NCBI GenBank assembly: GCA_036873135.1
Contig: JAPTYO010000007.1
Span: forward strand, 11,452,763-11,516,762
Direction of reading: 5' to 3'
DNA from: Clarkia xantiana subsp. parviflora
Lineage: Eukaryota > Streptophyta > Magnoliopsida > Myrtales > Onagraceae
DNA length: 64,000 nucleotides
The translations under genes were made by a program, and so were the position numbers. Every line of letters starts with the position of its first letter. Positions within the stretch are counted from its first letter, which is position 1. A model generated the notes under the pieces. That model was not told the DNA's origin and made no database searches. It saw only the letters and a program-made list of their open reading frames with translations. This document shows positions 1-12,326 of the stretch, piece after piece.

Positions 1-71
1 AGTGGCTCTCTTCAAGTTCCTGCCCATACCAACTGAAACTTCTAGAATCAAGGAAAAATTTCTGAACTTAC

Positions 72-1801
72 CACCATTCCCAGAACGATAAAGAACTCTT
101 TCAGGGAGATTAGTTGACCGCGTATCGGACTAGGAGCTGTCTCAGCAATGTACATTGGCGCAGCATGCATTGCCTAAAAGAAAAACATGGAAACTTGGAA
201 TTGGATTATCCTAAATAGGAGGAAAGAACCCCCACTCTTAATCTCTGACTTCGAGTATAACCAATTGCTAGTAATTTTTTAGCTAAATAAGCATGACAAA
301 ATGCTGCTTGGCAATGACTAGTGTCTCTGAGCACATAACCCATGTTCAGGGTTGAAATCACAGAACAAATCTAGTAGGCAACAAGAAAAGCAAAAGCAAG
401 ATGATTGACAGGTTAAATGAACAGCCATTCCCAATTTTATCCAGAAAGACAGTTACAAAAAGCTCCAACAATAATAATATGTAAATGTAAAGAAAGTCTC
501 ACCAGACCAATTCCTATTCCAAAAATAATTCGGCCAACCACCATAATAGCCAAGTCCGGTGCTACTGCTGTAATGAGAGCCCCAACCAAATACAGAACTG
601 CAGACAGAATCAACTCCCTCCTTCTTCCTTCAAGTATGTCAAACAGTTATAAAAAGAATACAAGGCAGATGCCAATTCAGATGAAATGAAAGAAACACTG
701 ACCTAGAAAGTCAGCAATCTTAAAGGCCAAGACTGAGCCAATCAAGGCTCCGTATAAGGAACCACTAGTCTGCAAAGTAATGGAGATAGGCGGGTAAAAA
801 GTAAAGAGTTTTCAGAAGAAGGAAAGAAAGAGACTCAATAGACTATAAGGAAAAATCAGAAACTCACAATGAGACCAATCTCTACGGAGGTCAAGTCATA
901 CCATGAAACCCCACTGGAGGAAGCTGACTGAAGAAATAAGACAACCTCATTAAGTATGGGAGGCAGTAGCAGCAGAAAATGTGGAGTATCACCATGTAAG
1001 TAGTAAGAATTGTTAAGGTTACTTATGAAAAAAAAAATGGATAGGCAGTGAGCAACTGCAACAAGCAACAAATCCATGGTGTATATAAAGATAATAATGT
1101 ATGAACGATCGAATCTAACAGTGAATATGCACACGTGACTTGGTTCAACTAGAGCGCATTATATATAGATTACAGCTGATCTGAGCCTAATACCTCCACA
1201 GAAATGGTTGCACAAGAGGTAGCTCCAATGTCATAGCCATACAGCAATCCTCCTAGTGCAGGGAAGAAAAATCTGAAAGATGAATCATGAGATAAAGAAT
1301 GTATGTAAGGAAGTTGTCATATATAGAATTACCGCAAGTGCAGAATGAATCAAGTGGCAGATTAATGTCTCAAGGCATGATTGATAGAGAAAGAGGGGTA
1401 CATACGGGAAAACTGCAGCAGCAACAGAATATTGTTGTGAAACCACATTGTTGCCATTAATAAGAGGCTCCAGTGCACTACCAATCTCTCCCGAAGACTT
1501 ATCAGCCTGCACACACAATCAATCAAGCATTTGATCAAGTTATATACAGCCAAATACTCACAGAAGGCGAGTGGCACAAGAACGGAGATAACGTGATGGA
1601 TCATTGAGATAAAGAGAAAGATATTTCAATTTGAACACAAAATTAGAAGAAGCGAGCGGGAAACAGAGGGCCTGGAGCTATTATTCTACAAAATTGAGCT
1701 TTCAACTAAAACAGAGTTGATAGTGGTACCGCTTAATCAATCGGTAATCAAGAAGAAGAATTACTTACCCTTGGAGTGGGGTGTTCAGGATCCAGTTCCA
1801 T
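72..1801 (-). CDS. D-xylose-proton symporter-like sugar transporter (5' part, 7 exons)
   Basis: Major facilitator superfamily sugar/H+ symporter, first 189 codons; the rest lies beyond the left edge. Exons on the minus strand: 1801-1769, 1506-1406, 1272-1194, 927-868, 769-703, 627-503, 173-72, all joined in frame by GT-AG introns. The start MELDPEHPTPR opens exon 1. Family signs in order: EPLINGN and YSVAAAVFP before helix 1, GGLLYGYDIGATSC in helix 1, SGVSWYDLTSVEIGLI, the loop signature ADFLGRRELI (sugar-porter D-x-x-GRR type), GRIIFGIGIGLAMHAAPMYI, then ETAPSPIRGQLISLKEFF. This closely follows the Arabidopsis At5g17010 group (D-xylose-proton symporter-like 2/3). The family is known or predicted to move sugars across an endomembrane; substrate here is inferred. 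Bases 1-71 read as intron, with no convincing next exon. Identity is confident; exact substrate and membrane are not. Confidence 0.9.
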
Positions 1802-2739
1802 GGCAGTAAGAGAGAGTAGTGGTGGTGGAAATCAAAGAGGAGGAAGAAGAAGTTGGAGAGAGAGAGGATGGTTTGGTTTTCTTATGATTTTGCGGGAAAC
1901 AGATAGTCCGGTAGATGAGAAGTTAGATGATGAAAGAAAGTAATAAATAATTGATCGGGAAGGGAAGGAAAGGAAAGGGAGAATGTGGGTTAGACTGAAA
2001 GGAAGAAGAGCAGACGACATTCAGCTTCATGTCAGCCGTCAGGTGGTTGCTTGCTTCCTTCTTCTACTTTGCCGTTTCTTTTTCTCTCTAGTTTTGGCTT
2101 TTCCAATTACGGTGACGAATATTGGCCAAACAAATTTTTTTACAGTGACCAATAATAATCAATCAATGTGATTTAATTGATAGTAACAGGAAAAATAAGT
2201 CCTGACAAGAAAGGTGGTAGATTCATTAATAGCCCCGCCTCAATAGGGATGGATGGAACTGGGAAAAAAAGGATCCACGTCTAGTGAAACAAAGACCACG
2301 CAATAAACTCATCCATCACAAACTACATTCTGTGTATGTGTGTTTCTTTCTAGTAGCTACACGTTACCTCAAGTACTCTTTTTGTTTCGCATATATATAT
2401 CAACTTCCAACTTCGTTTTCCAACAGAAGAAGAAGAAGAAGAAGAAGAAGAAAATACATAATCATTCCAATAAACCCATCCAATTGAATTGAAATTGAAT
2501 GTCTTCCACAGCAAACAATGTCCTCTGCACCAACTACACTCACTGACATAACCAAAACAACACATACATAACCAAGCAGGCAATAAAACATCTTTTTCTT
2601 CTGTCATTGCATCACTGCTGGTGATGGTAATCGGTAACCAAAAGTAATCCACCAATTGCGTATTTATTTATTGTTTATTACAAAACAAAAACAACAATAA
2701 TCCCAAGTCAGCTTTTCTTGTTCAAGAATCCAACTTCTG
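1802..2739. other. Spacer: symporter promoter/5'UTR and NDUFA12 3' flank
   Basis: No gene seen. The first part must hold the symporter 5'UTR and promoter (minus strand). A short GAA/AGA microsatellite lies at about 2425-2451. The part nearest 2739 is the 3'UTR side of NDUFA12. Short open frames on both strands show no family resemblance and no coding pattern. Confidence 0.6.
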
Positions 2740-5118
2740 CTACTCATCTGTTTTAGCAGTAGGCTGCCACGGCTGGTACCTGGTCCAGTTTCTCTGCCCA
2801 GGGTTGAGGGCATGTCCTTTGGAATGGTAGATCAACTTATCCCCTTGACCCGACAGATTCTCCTTGTGCTCCACTCCATACCTCTTGGGTTTCAGCATCA
2901 GAAGCTGCACACCAAAACCCCCCAACCCACTTTAATTCATTTGAATCCACCAAAAAAGAAAGACGTCTCTTTCTTTTAATCACATCACTGTAGCTATCTA
3001 ATTGCAAAAACTATTAGTGGGGAGAAAAATATATCTTGCCTCATCTCCGGTATGATCTGTTATGCAGTGCAGCCAACCATGCCATTCTGCTGGCACCTGG
3101 GAAGCATTGTAACGACCCTTCTCTGCGTACTCAACCCATCTGTGTCTTCCTGCCACATTCATTCATTTCTCAACCTTAAAACCAGATCAAGCGTATAAAC
3201 TGACGCTTTGCTTAGAAAGAAAAAAGAAAGACTTGGGAAAAGAAAAGAAAGAATCATATGATTTGTCCATTAGAAAAATAGGATATGTAGTAGGACTAAC
3301 CAATTTGAGCATTGAGATTCTCGTAGTACTTGTTGCCAAACTTATCCACACCCACAAGAGTTGCCCCTATATTGTGGATTTTGGTTTGCCTATCAAGAAA
3401 GCAGATGTAAGTTGTCCATGAGGACGGTAAAGGTTGACCCAAATGTAAGAGCTTCATAGAAAGACAAACATTTACATGTATGCAGTATAAACAAAACGAT
3501 CTTAGGGATTAAATGCTCATTGTGACCAAAGATGTGCTAACAGGCAAACATAGGGACCAGTCCTTCACTTAGTTCAGGAGAAAATCCCACAACAACTTAA
3601 AATTACAAAATCGTTTCCATCTCTTTTCTACCTGATGGGAACAAATACAGCTAACTAAACTTGAGAAGAGTTCCATATGATTAGGATATGAAATGAAAGC
3701 ACAATTATATTTCACTGAAAATATGGTAGTCAAGAACCAAAAGTGCAAAAGATAGAATAAAAAGAGGACGCAGCATGAAAATGTGAATCTGTAATCAAGG
3801 GTAGGAGCATATGTGAGGTGGGAGCAGTATAAAAAGAGCAGAAACTATACATAGCAAATAGCAACAAGAATATCCTACTTGATGAAGGAACTTATATGTC
3901 AAAAGTGTGCCAGCAAAAACTGAAACATGCGAGTACAGACACAAAAAAATGAAGCATCAATAATCTGTTTGTTAAGACCGTGATCAAAGTGAATGCTTCG
4001 TCTATTGCAGACAAAAGAGAGCATAAGTATCTGGGGTTAAATTAATGTCTTAAACTATAAAATCACAATAAGATAACATTCTAAAGTAACATAATCTAAG
4101 AATAAATATAAAATGTCACAGGGATATCCAACACAGAGGACATAAGCAATCTATTATAATTGTTAATGCACACTATCTCCACCTTTAAATGTACACCCTT
4201 AACCCTCTAGAATGACAGTGCCTTGCCTAGGGCCTAGGCAATCCGGAAAAAAACTCAAATAGCAGGACCATCCCATTCGATCTTTTTTTCTTTTTGTCTC
4301 TGTTCTTCTCTTGTGTCCTCTACCAACCAAAGTACTATAGGCTTATGCTTTTTCATACTAGACAAAACTAAGTAATTCAAATATGACCTGAATCAAGACT
4401 GAACACACTGGTGCTAACTGGGAAAAACAAAGCAAAACAAACTACAGGCAGTTGAGAATCCAATTAAATATCATAGAAGATAGACACACTTACAGAAGGT
4501 TTCCATCTGGAAGGCACTTCCTACAAGATATTACAACAAAAGCAACAGGAGTCAGCACAAGAAACGAATGGGTTCAAATATAGTAAACTGTAATGCTTTC
4601 AAGTATCATCCAAATTGGTGAACTAAATACTTTGGTTGCAGACTAAAGCATTTCAATCCTCTTCAGAAAATGACTAAACAACTTACAGAAAAGTATCAGA
4701 TGCAAAAGATACATGAAACTATTTAATTTTCTCAACACCCAGATCCCCCAGAGTTTGGAGATACTGTATGCAGCTCATCTAACGCAGGCAAACCTAATTG
4801 TATTAACAGCAGAAAAACGAGCGTAACCTCCTAAATGCCTGACGGATGCAAATTGGAACACAAAATTCAAAGCTCAATTCAGAGTATAAATTAAGTAAAT
4901 AAAACATAGAATCGAGATCAAGATTGAATGCGAAGATCTCAAATCAGCAATGGTACTGCAGTAGATAGGTAGAAATCAGCATATATTGAATGATTAGCAG
5001 TAAAAACAGGAGGGAGAACGATAACTGACAAGTATCCTTCTTCCTTTAGCTCGCGTAGAAAGGTGCCGAGGCCCTTCTCCTTGATCGCCTTCACAACTCC
5101 TCTCACCACAGACGCCAT
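2740..5118 (-). CDS. NDUFA12: NADH:ubiquinone oxidoreductase subunit NDUFA12 (complex I B17.2)
   Basis: Accessory subunit of mitochondrial respiratory complex I, 159 residues, the same length as the Arabidopsis protein as I recall it. Exons on the minus strand: 5118-5030, 4520-4494 (27 nt), 3389-3301, 3149-3040, 2904-2740. The reading frame continues through all joins. Signature stretches: N-terminal MASVVRGVVKAIKEKG, then CLPDGNLLQTKIHNIGATLVG, GVDKFGNKYYENL, RHRWVEYAEKGRYNASQ, VPAEWHGWLHCITDHTGDE and the C-terminal LKPKRYGVEHKEN, YHSKGHALNPGQRNWTRY block typical of the family. The last intron starts with GC, not GT (GATGAG|GCAAGA at 3045-3034); no in-frame GT donor would keep the conserved GDE-LLMLKPKRYG join. 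The first intron (5029-4521) and second intron (4493-3390) make up most of the gene. A GAA-rich stretch lies in the 5'UTR near 5165-5210. Confidence 0.95.
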
Positions 5119-7093
5119 CTCTCGCTCTTTCCCTTCTCGCTCGGTGTCAAATGAAACGAAACGGAAGAAGATGAAGAAGAAGAAGAATAAGAAGAAGAAG
5201 AAGAAGAAGAAAATGACGGATGCGGTGAGGCCGACGGTAGTCCAGTACAAACTAAGTCCGATAAGAAAAGTTCGACCCAGGCCTAGTCTAGGCCCAGCCC
5301 ATTATTGGACAGACTAGTGTAATCTATCTCTAACTAGTGAATTTTTTTTATCCAAAATACTCAAATTTGGTAACTCAAATGCACGTATAAAAAACGGTGA
5401 GTTCGGTAGACCAAAATATTGGGTTGCACAAATACTTCAAAATGAGCAATATTACCTTATTTTTTGGATTAAACAGCTAATCCGAATGTTTACATTAATT
5501 ATATAATTAATGAGTGCGCTACTGGGAATAGCGCAACAATGAGTTACACTACTCTTTAATTACATAATTAAAGTAAATTTAAATATATAATTACATAATG
5601 TTTCAACAATTTTGTCAACGTAGTTAATACAAACAAATCATTATGTCAACAATTTCAAACAAACATTAACCTCTTAAAATTTCAAATTTTCAACCATAAG
5701 TCGGACCGAAATATGCATTTAAAAAAAAAATAGTTCAAATACTAAATCTGCACACTTCATCATGTTTTTCAACTATGTACCGTGCAAAATCTGAACCTAA
5801 GAAAAATTCAACATCAATTTTCACGTATCAACAAACTCACTCCCGATTCAACCTAATGAAGCCTCATTTTGGAGTGATTACCTTAAACAAGACAAACCTA
5901 ACAAACCCGGATGTCAAATTCGGACACATTTGCAAGCTATCTTCTAGTCACCTTGCCGGAATAGTAACCCGACGAAGCTGGCCATGTCCGCGCCGGACTG
6001 TCGGATACCCTAGATTTTTTTTTTTTATCTTTATCTTTGATGGGAAATTGAGAGAGCGTGTGAGGAGTAAAGAGTGAGGGTGGGTAGGTGATCGAAGTGA
6101 CTAAGGAAGGAACATGAACAGACACGCGAAAGTTGTTTTCGAATTTAAGGGTATTTTTGTCACTTCAAATCGACACGTGAGGGGCACGCTGTAATACATG
6201 GGCAATTTTATAAATTCAATTTAAATCGGATCACGTGGCTAACTTCTGTTAAAGTTAACTGCAAAATCTAACAGATACCGAAAAGTAACCAAAATAAAAT
6301 ATGTGACAGTATAAATAAACAATTTGATTATGAAACAAATAGATAAACTACGAACACTAAATAATTTCTTAACCTTAGATCAGAAGTAAATGTTAGTCAT
6401 GATTTTGCAAAACACTCTTTTGTTGTTGGGTGTGCAAGGAATGTGGTATAGGCCACTTGTTGCGGCCTTTTTGTTAGTACCGTAGATTTACGTAGCTTTG
6501 AACATGTTTCACTGCCTGTTTAGTAAAGTTGCTTCTGCTAAAAAAAAAAGGAACTCTTCAAATTTTATCATTCAATCTCAGGCAATATGTGGGGACAATA
6601 CCTAGTTATATTAAAGTTGCAAATGTGACACGATGTGATGTGTTTTAAATCCAGAATTTTTCGGTTTTGTTTTTTAACTAAAAATTTAGGACTTGTTGAT
6701 GTAATGCGTTTTAATGCATTTTAAATCTTAAATTTACCGGTTCTGACATGTGTCGTCTTTTTAATTTAGTTGAGAAAACATTAGCAAAGTTATAAAATTT
6801 CGTATATAGTATACAAATAGAAGTAGTATATAAAAATGTATATGTATAACAAAATTAACTTAGTAATAGCATATTATGGAGAGAAAAATAATTGATCATA
6901 ACAATAAGCGTGCTAAAAAAAACCTAGTGGTGTGAGATGAAACACGTGTGGACAAAATCCAGAAAGCACAAATACAATACAACACATTTTCCAGAAAGCA
7001 CCATACCATACCATTTAATTTTTCATTCATTTACTTGTGCTCTGTGTTTGCTTCCCCACCCCACGTAACGTAACAACTAACTTGAAAGAGAAG
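5119..7093. other. Intergenic region between NDUFA12 and MSRA (divergent promoters)
   Basis: Divergent arrangement, so this holds the promoters of NDUFA12 (minus) and MSRA (plus). It is AT-rich with homopolymer A/T runs. Open frames here (for example near 5063-5317 and 5775-6077) are low-complexity or lack any family resemblance. I see no RNA gene and no complete transposon. Confidence 0.5.
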
Positions 7094-9189
7094 ATGCTTA
7101 ACTCCATCGTTGCTGCTACAGCTGGATCTTCATCTCCATCACTCATCCTCATCCCCTCCCTTTGTATCTCCAAACCATTTATCTCTTCTCTACCAGGCCG
7201 CTTCTTCTCCAAATCCTCATCCTCCTCCACATCCTTCGCCTCCGCCAGGACAATCTCCACTTACAAACCCCCCATGAACCTATTCAACAAGCTCGGTTTT
7301 GGCACTAAGTCTCCTGACCCATCTTCCATGGACTCTTCCATCGCTCAGGGCCCTGATAACGACCTTCCGGCTCCAGGACAGCAATTCGTCCAGTTCGGCG
7401 CTGGATGCTTCTGGGGCGTTGAGCTCGCCTTCCAGAGAGTTCCCGGCGTCACCAAAACGGAAGTCGGCTACTCCCAGGGCTTCCTCAACAACCCAACCTA
7501 CGACGATGTCTGCAGCGGAAGGACGAACCACAATGAGGTCGTCCGGGTTCAGTACGATCCCAAGGATTGCAGCTTCGAGACGCTTCTCGATACGTTCTGG
7601 GCTCGGCACGATCCAACCACCCCCAATCGCCAGGTTAGTTATTTTCTTCGCCTTAGATGCTGCTGATTCTTGCTTTGAATTCATGCAATTGAGCTCATGA
7701 TCAATTAGTTGCTGCGTTCCTATCCAATGCGGCGGTATTTTTCTGGATAATGCTAATCTTAGTTGAATTCTCAGCTGATTCTTTAGTTTATGAGGTTTAG
7801 TTTTGAAGTCATGTTAGAAATTATCTTCATATTGATAAAGTTTTGGAAGCTTCTGGAATCAAACCAAGTTGTTGCTATTCATTTTCTCTAGTTGGAACTT
7901 TTGAAATATTTCTTTTCATACTATTGATACACTTACAACTGCAAGTATTAAATTATATATAATACAAATGTACTTCAAACTTTTTCCCTGTTGATGATGA
8001 TTAGGTTCCTTACGAATTACTAATATTATGATGGAATCTGAACTTTGTCATTTGTCGCAATACTACAAGAATGCATTAGGGGAATAAGGATCCAAATAAC
8101 TCTGAACAGCACTCTTGTGGATTGTTCATTTCAACTGCTTGACTTAAGAATGAAATTCTATGGAGATGAACTCTAAGTGCTTTGCTTGAAATACGATTTG
8201 AGCTCTTATGAACTTGCTGTTTATGATCCATCTCTGTTCTTTTTGCAAAGAAACATCAGCCGCACGCGTCGTACCTTTCTTGCTCTGGCTAAAACAAAAA
8301 TATGTTTTATTAATTCATCTTATTGCTTGCTGCTTCTGTACACACTCAAAGCCAATTAATGTAGAGTTTGTTGGATGGATATAGCACAAGATCAAGCATA
8401 TGTTGCTGAACAGTGTGAACCTATGTAGGATTCGGTGTTATAACACAATCATCTCACGTAATCTAGCCCCCAGTTTCTTCACCAAATCAGATGCTTGTAG
8501 AACTAGAGTACTAATGCTACTATGTCGGTCTCGAATTTTCTGCTTAAGTGCTTGAACTTTGAAGATAACTGTAATTAACCATAAGCACTTTCTTGTTGGG
8601 TAGGAAGACTGTTAAATAGTTATGTTGGCCATTATAGGATGCTAATGCTTTTCTTTTAATAAGCACAACACAATACCGACAACGGATGCTAAGAACAAGC
8701 ATTTGCTTTTTTCTTGGGAAGACTTTTTTTTGCCTGTGACAGGATCATAAGAGTGTGCCTGGTTCTTGTCAATCTCATAAGAGTGAACAGGATCATAAGT
8801 TGGTGTTGGGATTGGTTACTAATAATGCAGCAGGAGTTCACATTTTCTCGTTTCTCAGTATATCATTGCTAGAAGCATGCAGTGGAATAGTGTTAATAGT
8901 TATGGTTAATTCACTTGCAACACATATTCCAATGCAGGGGAATGATGTAGGAACACAGTACAGATCAGGAATATACATCTACACGCCTGAGCAGGAGAAG
9001 TTGGCGTTAGAGTCCAAGGAACGACAAGAGAAGATACTGAACAGAAAGATAGTCACGGAGATTGTAGCAGCAAAGAAGTTCTACAGAGCTGAGGAGTATC
9101 ATCAGCAGTATCTTGAGAAAGGTGGCAGGTCTGGTTACGGTCAGTCGGCAGCAAAAGGGTGCAACGACCCTATCAGGTGCTATGGTTAA
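7094..9189 (+). CDS. MSRA: Peptide methionine sulfoxide reductase A, plastid type
   Basis: Reduces methionine-S-sulfoxide in proteins back to methionine, using thioredoxin-linked thiols. Two exons, 7094-7633 and 8938-9189, give 263 residues. The start at 7094 was chosen because it begins a Ser/Thr-rich stretch (residues 1 to about 60) that looks like a plastid transit peptide; an in-frame ATG at 7037 lies upstream in a less likely context. The catalytic motif GCFWG is at residues 104-108 (Cys105), followed by [20 protein letters not shown]. The C-terminus [18 protein letters not shown] carries the two cysteines found in plant MsrA. The intron (7634-8937) interrupts right after PTTPNRQ. Closest in type to the Arabidopsis plastid enzyme PMSR4; targeting is inferred from the N-terminus only. 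Confidence 0.95.
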
Positions 9190-9610
9190 AAAATCACTCT
9201 ACCCTACTATCTATCTACAAGAGTTACTTACTGCTGTATGGATTAAGTATTATATTTGATTAAGTGTAGCAATAAGTAAGTCTGGTTAATGCACTTTTCT
9301 TTGTTATAAAAGGCTGCTGGTATCTAGTTGTATTCTTCTAGCACATATATTTTTTTAAAATGGTTAGCTTTTGGGTATCTCATATATTTTTCAATTGGGC
9401 GGAAATGTATCACGTTTTTATTAATGAATGAGGGTTTTAAAACGATAATTAAGAAGTAAACGTAGTTGTTGTATATAATTTCACACGCCGTACAAATTAG
9501 TCATCATACATACATAATATAGAGCTTCGTACTAGCTAGGTAGCCTTAGGCAGCTACATATATTTATTTTGTGTATAAGCATACATGCATAGAGGGGGTT
9601 CTTGAAAGTT

Positions 9611-10015
9611 CTAGTTATGGCCACCTGAACCACCACCACCACTTGAGCCAGAACCACCAGATCCATGGCCATAGCCACCACCATGGGCACCACCGCTACC
9701 ACTACCGTAGCCATAACCTGAGCCAGAGCCTGAGCCAGATCCAGAGCCAGAGCCGACACCCCAACCAAAGCCAGTGGGGGAGCGACCAGAGCCTGAGCCA
9801 GAACCGGAGCCACTTCCTGGTGTAGAGCTCCAGCCCCAGTGATAGTCCCAGCCAGGGCCATGAGCCGAGCCACTGCCGGCAGTGAGCTTGCCCTTTACAG
9901 CAGCATCTGCAGGTTTAGAGGTATTAGTGGAATTCTGATCTGTTTTGATATTTCTACCAAAAATGGAAGCAGATAATAATAGTAGTGAAAAGAGGAGGAA
10001 AGTGAGACGGAACAT
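9611..10015 (-). CDS. Secreted glycine-rich protein (cell-wall GRP-like)
   Basis: A single-exon frame of 134 residues. Residues 1 to about 20 (MFRLTFLLFSLLLLSASIFG) form a clear signal peptide. A short charged and polar spacer follows. From about residue 45 the protein is almost only Gly and Ser with a few Tyr, Trp and His: GSGSGSGSG runs, a GYGYGSGSG turn, then GGG and GGSGSSGGGG. This composition is that of plant glycine-rich structural proteins of the wall or extracellular space; no RNA-binding or cysteine-rich domain is present. A TATA box (TATAAATAC, read on the minus strand) at 10070-10062 sits about 50 bases before the ATG, which supports this strand and start. The (GS)n codons form an imperfect repeat, so length may vary between alleles. 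Exact function unknown. Confidence 0.8.
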   Translation of the reverse strand: MFRLTFLLFSLLLLSASIFGRNIKTDQNSTNTSKPADAAVKGKLTAGSGSAHGPGWDYHWGWSSTPGSGSGSGSGSGRSPTGFGWGVGSGSGSGSGSGSGYGYGSGSGGAHGGGYGHGSGGSGSSGGGGSGGHN

Positions 10016-10061
10016 GTTGGATTAATGAGTGAGTATGAATGAATACTATAAGTGGTAATGG

Positions 10062-10070
10062 TATTTATAG
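10062..10070 (-). promoter_or_regulatory. TATA box of the glycine-rich protein gene
   Basis: TATAAATAC on the minus strand, 47-55 bases upstream of the ATG at 10015. Spacing fits a short 5'UTR. Confidence 0.6.
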
Positions 10071-10266
10071 TGGAAATGAGATATTTGTGGAGAAAACTGC
10101 AATGGCATGGCATGGCATAGTTATAGTGAGTATGTGTGTATCATCAACTCTATCATTACACACTAAGCTAGGTAGCTGCTTTATTGGAGTAGTGGCCACT
10201 CTGCGTGATGAGGGGCGCTGATATTGGCCATGTAATTAAGCAAGTAGATACCGACACCATTCCAAT

Positions 10267-10462
10267 GCATTAGCATTAGCATTAGCAATAGCATTACGTA
10301 GTTACTCATTATCCATACATACATATGAAAGGGAAAGGGAAAGGGAAAGGAAGAATAGTGGAGGATGTTATGTCGGTATTAATGAATGTATCGATAGTGT
10401 TAGCTATGGATAACAACGTTTTACAGTCCGCATGGTTGGGTTGGGTTGGGTTGGGTTGGGGG
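10267..10462 (+). repeat. Cluster of simple repeats with a G-quadruplex-capable tract
   Basis: Three short arrays upstream of the glycine-rich protein gene: GCATTA units at about 10267-10297, GGGAAA units at about 10328-10350, and five G-runs spaced by TT at 10438-10462. The last fits the G3+N1-7 pattern for an intramolecular G-quadruplex on the plus strand. Confidence 0.8.
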
Positions 10463-10699
10463 TACCCTACCATTATCACTCTCATACATACATATATCAT
10501 ACGTATACAACAATATCTTATCTGTGATACATATACTGTGGCTGTTCCTCCAACTTGGCCGGCAGGTCCCGCTCCACATTACCATCCCTCCGTGTACTGC
10601 AGGATTTTATAGAATCTTGGATGGATGGATGGTGGATCATAACATGATAATCAATTACTTGGTTGGTTGGTCCTAATTTCCTATCTAGCTGGGTAGCAA

Positions 10700-11159
10700 G
10701 AGTGAGATAATTTTATGATAATCACAGTGTGAGATATGTATTAAAGAAAAGTATGAAAACTAATTTAATATGTTTTGTTCGTTTAGAATGAATTCTGTTG
10801 AATATGATTAACAGAAGATGATGTGACGGACTGAAATATGACATGAAATATGACAGGTAAATCATATATATATATATATTAAGTTTAGAATTTGATAAAA
10901 AAAAATACTGAAAACTAAAATAAATAGCCCCCTTTTTTTTTTTCTAAATTTGAATTAACTTAAATTATGTAACAGATTATATATATATATATATATATAT
11001 AGGGTTGCATGTGCGGCGAACTGAATATTAAATCTATAAATCTTATAATTGAGAAGTATAATTAAAATTGACCAGATAATTTTTTTACCGAGAAACCAAA
11101 TATTTGATTAAGGAAAATTTGCAATTCTCTAACAAAACATAAGAATATATTTTTTAAAA
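10700..11159. other. AT-rich spacer with TA microsatellites
   Basis: No gene. Contains (TA)n at about 10865-10880 and 10976-11001 plus A and T runs. Confidence 0.6.
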
Positions 11160-11392
11160 TAATAGGAAGAAACATTTACCGTAAAGTTCGACTTTTGTAT
11201 TTTCTTGTACACTTAGGGTCTTGTAGATAGCTACAAAACCATTAGTCACGATAGGATCATGTACCATTGTTTCGATGATTAGATCTTTGAATCTTACAAA
11301 CTTTACGTCTGTTTTACGGTGAAATAAAGCCTTGAGGCTTCTCCATTAATGATCTCCTCCTCTAACTTGTCATTGCGAAAGTTTGTCTTAAC

Positions 11393-11596
11393 TATAGAAG
11401 AATGAGAATTGTATTATTGATCTTATTTAGGGTTGAGTACATATACCTATATATATAGATACAAGACTATATCTATAGCAATATAATAAGAAACATAATC
11501 TGATAATATACTAAGAATATCTCTATTCCTAATCTAGATATATTCATCTAAATATAATAAGATATATTTATCTATAATATATCTTATTCCCTTATA
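11393..11596 (-). repeat. TRIM-like element, 3' LTR (left copy)
   Basis: 204 bp, nearly identical to 12327-12530; begins and ends with TATA. Differences visible: TTATTTAGGG versus TTGTTTAGGG, ATATCTCTATT versus ATATTTCTATT, TATTCCCTTATA versus TATTCTCTTATA. Confidence 0.92.
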
Positions 11597-12314
11597 CGCC
11601 CCCGCAAGACGGACGTTCTGACAAGAATGGCCGATCTTGATACGAAGAATATTAATGAATGCCCCAATAGTCCCGTCTTCATCGGAGGATGCCCGAAGAG
11701 GTCCAATCGGCAACGGGGGAAGCCCGGAGATGTCCAGTCGGCACGGCGGTAGCCCGGAAATATCCATCCAGTCGGCACGGCGGTAGCCCGGAGGTCCAGT
11801 CGGCAATGGCGGACACCCAGAGAAGTACAGTCGGTCAGGATGCTGCTGGTCACGATGTTCACGTTGGTGAACGATAAGCAAACGACGGAGGTGAATTTGC
11901 TCGTTGGAGCAACCTCTTAATTCCAACAAAAAGGCCGCAAGTCTCAATCAGAAAGCTTAAAGCTAGTCACGGAGCCACGGAAGAGTCCTCAGGTGTAGCG
12001 ATCAGATACTTTCGCTCGTTGGAGCTAGTAGGATCGAGGATGTTGGTAGATAGAAATACCGTCATGAGCATGGGCCGATAAAAAAATTACGCTCGTTGGA
12101 GCGGGTACCAAAAAATCGGTGCAGAAATCGTCGATACGGAAGTAGGGATTTATTGTCTTATTAGAAAAGAAAGAAGAAAAAAAAAAACTGAAATTAGAAT
12201 TGGCCAGGGGGCGGCCAGCATGACATCTTCATAGTTGACGGCGGTGCCGACCGCCCCTGAACAGCGGCGATGGTGGGCGACGGCTTGTAAGTTGTACTCG
12301 TTGGAGTTAGAAAG

Positions 12315-12326
12315 GCTCTGATACCA
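12315..12326 (-). other. Primer binding site of the TRIM-like element
   Basis: TGGTATCAGAGC on the minus strand, complementary to the 3' end of plant initiator-Met tRNA and abutting the LTR. It fixes the orientation of the element. Confidence 0.9.

Noticed and set aside
1..60. Next exon of the sugar transporter
   Set aside because: Possible AG acceptors (near 51 and 43) lead to frames with no match to the expected GYGIGSL-type sequence, one with an early stop.
5063..5317. 84-residue frame with a poly-Lys run
   Set aside because: Antisense to the NDUFA12 first exon and its GAA-rich 5'UTR.
7280..7700. Long open frames on both strands overlapping MSRA exon 1
   Set aside because: They are frame shadows of the GC-rich MSRA exon; only the frame with GCFWG and the transit peptide matches a family.
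9532..9873. Minus-strand 113-residue frame rich in Ala, Leu and Val
   Set aside because: Alternative frame of the glycine-rich protein repeat; lacks a signal peptide and a promoter.
10267..10350. CRISPR-like direct repeats
   Set aside because: Units are 6-bp simple repeats without spacers; this is a plant nuclear microsatellite.
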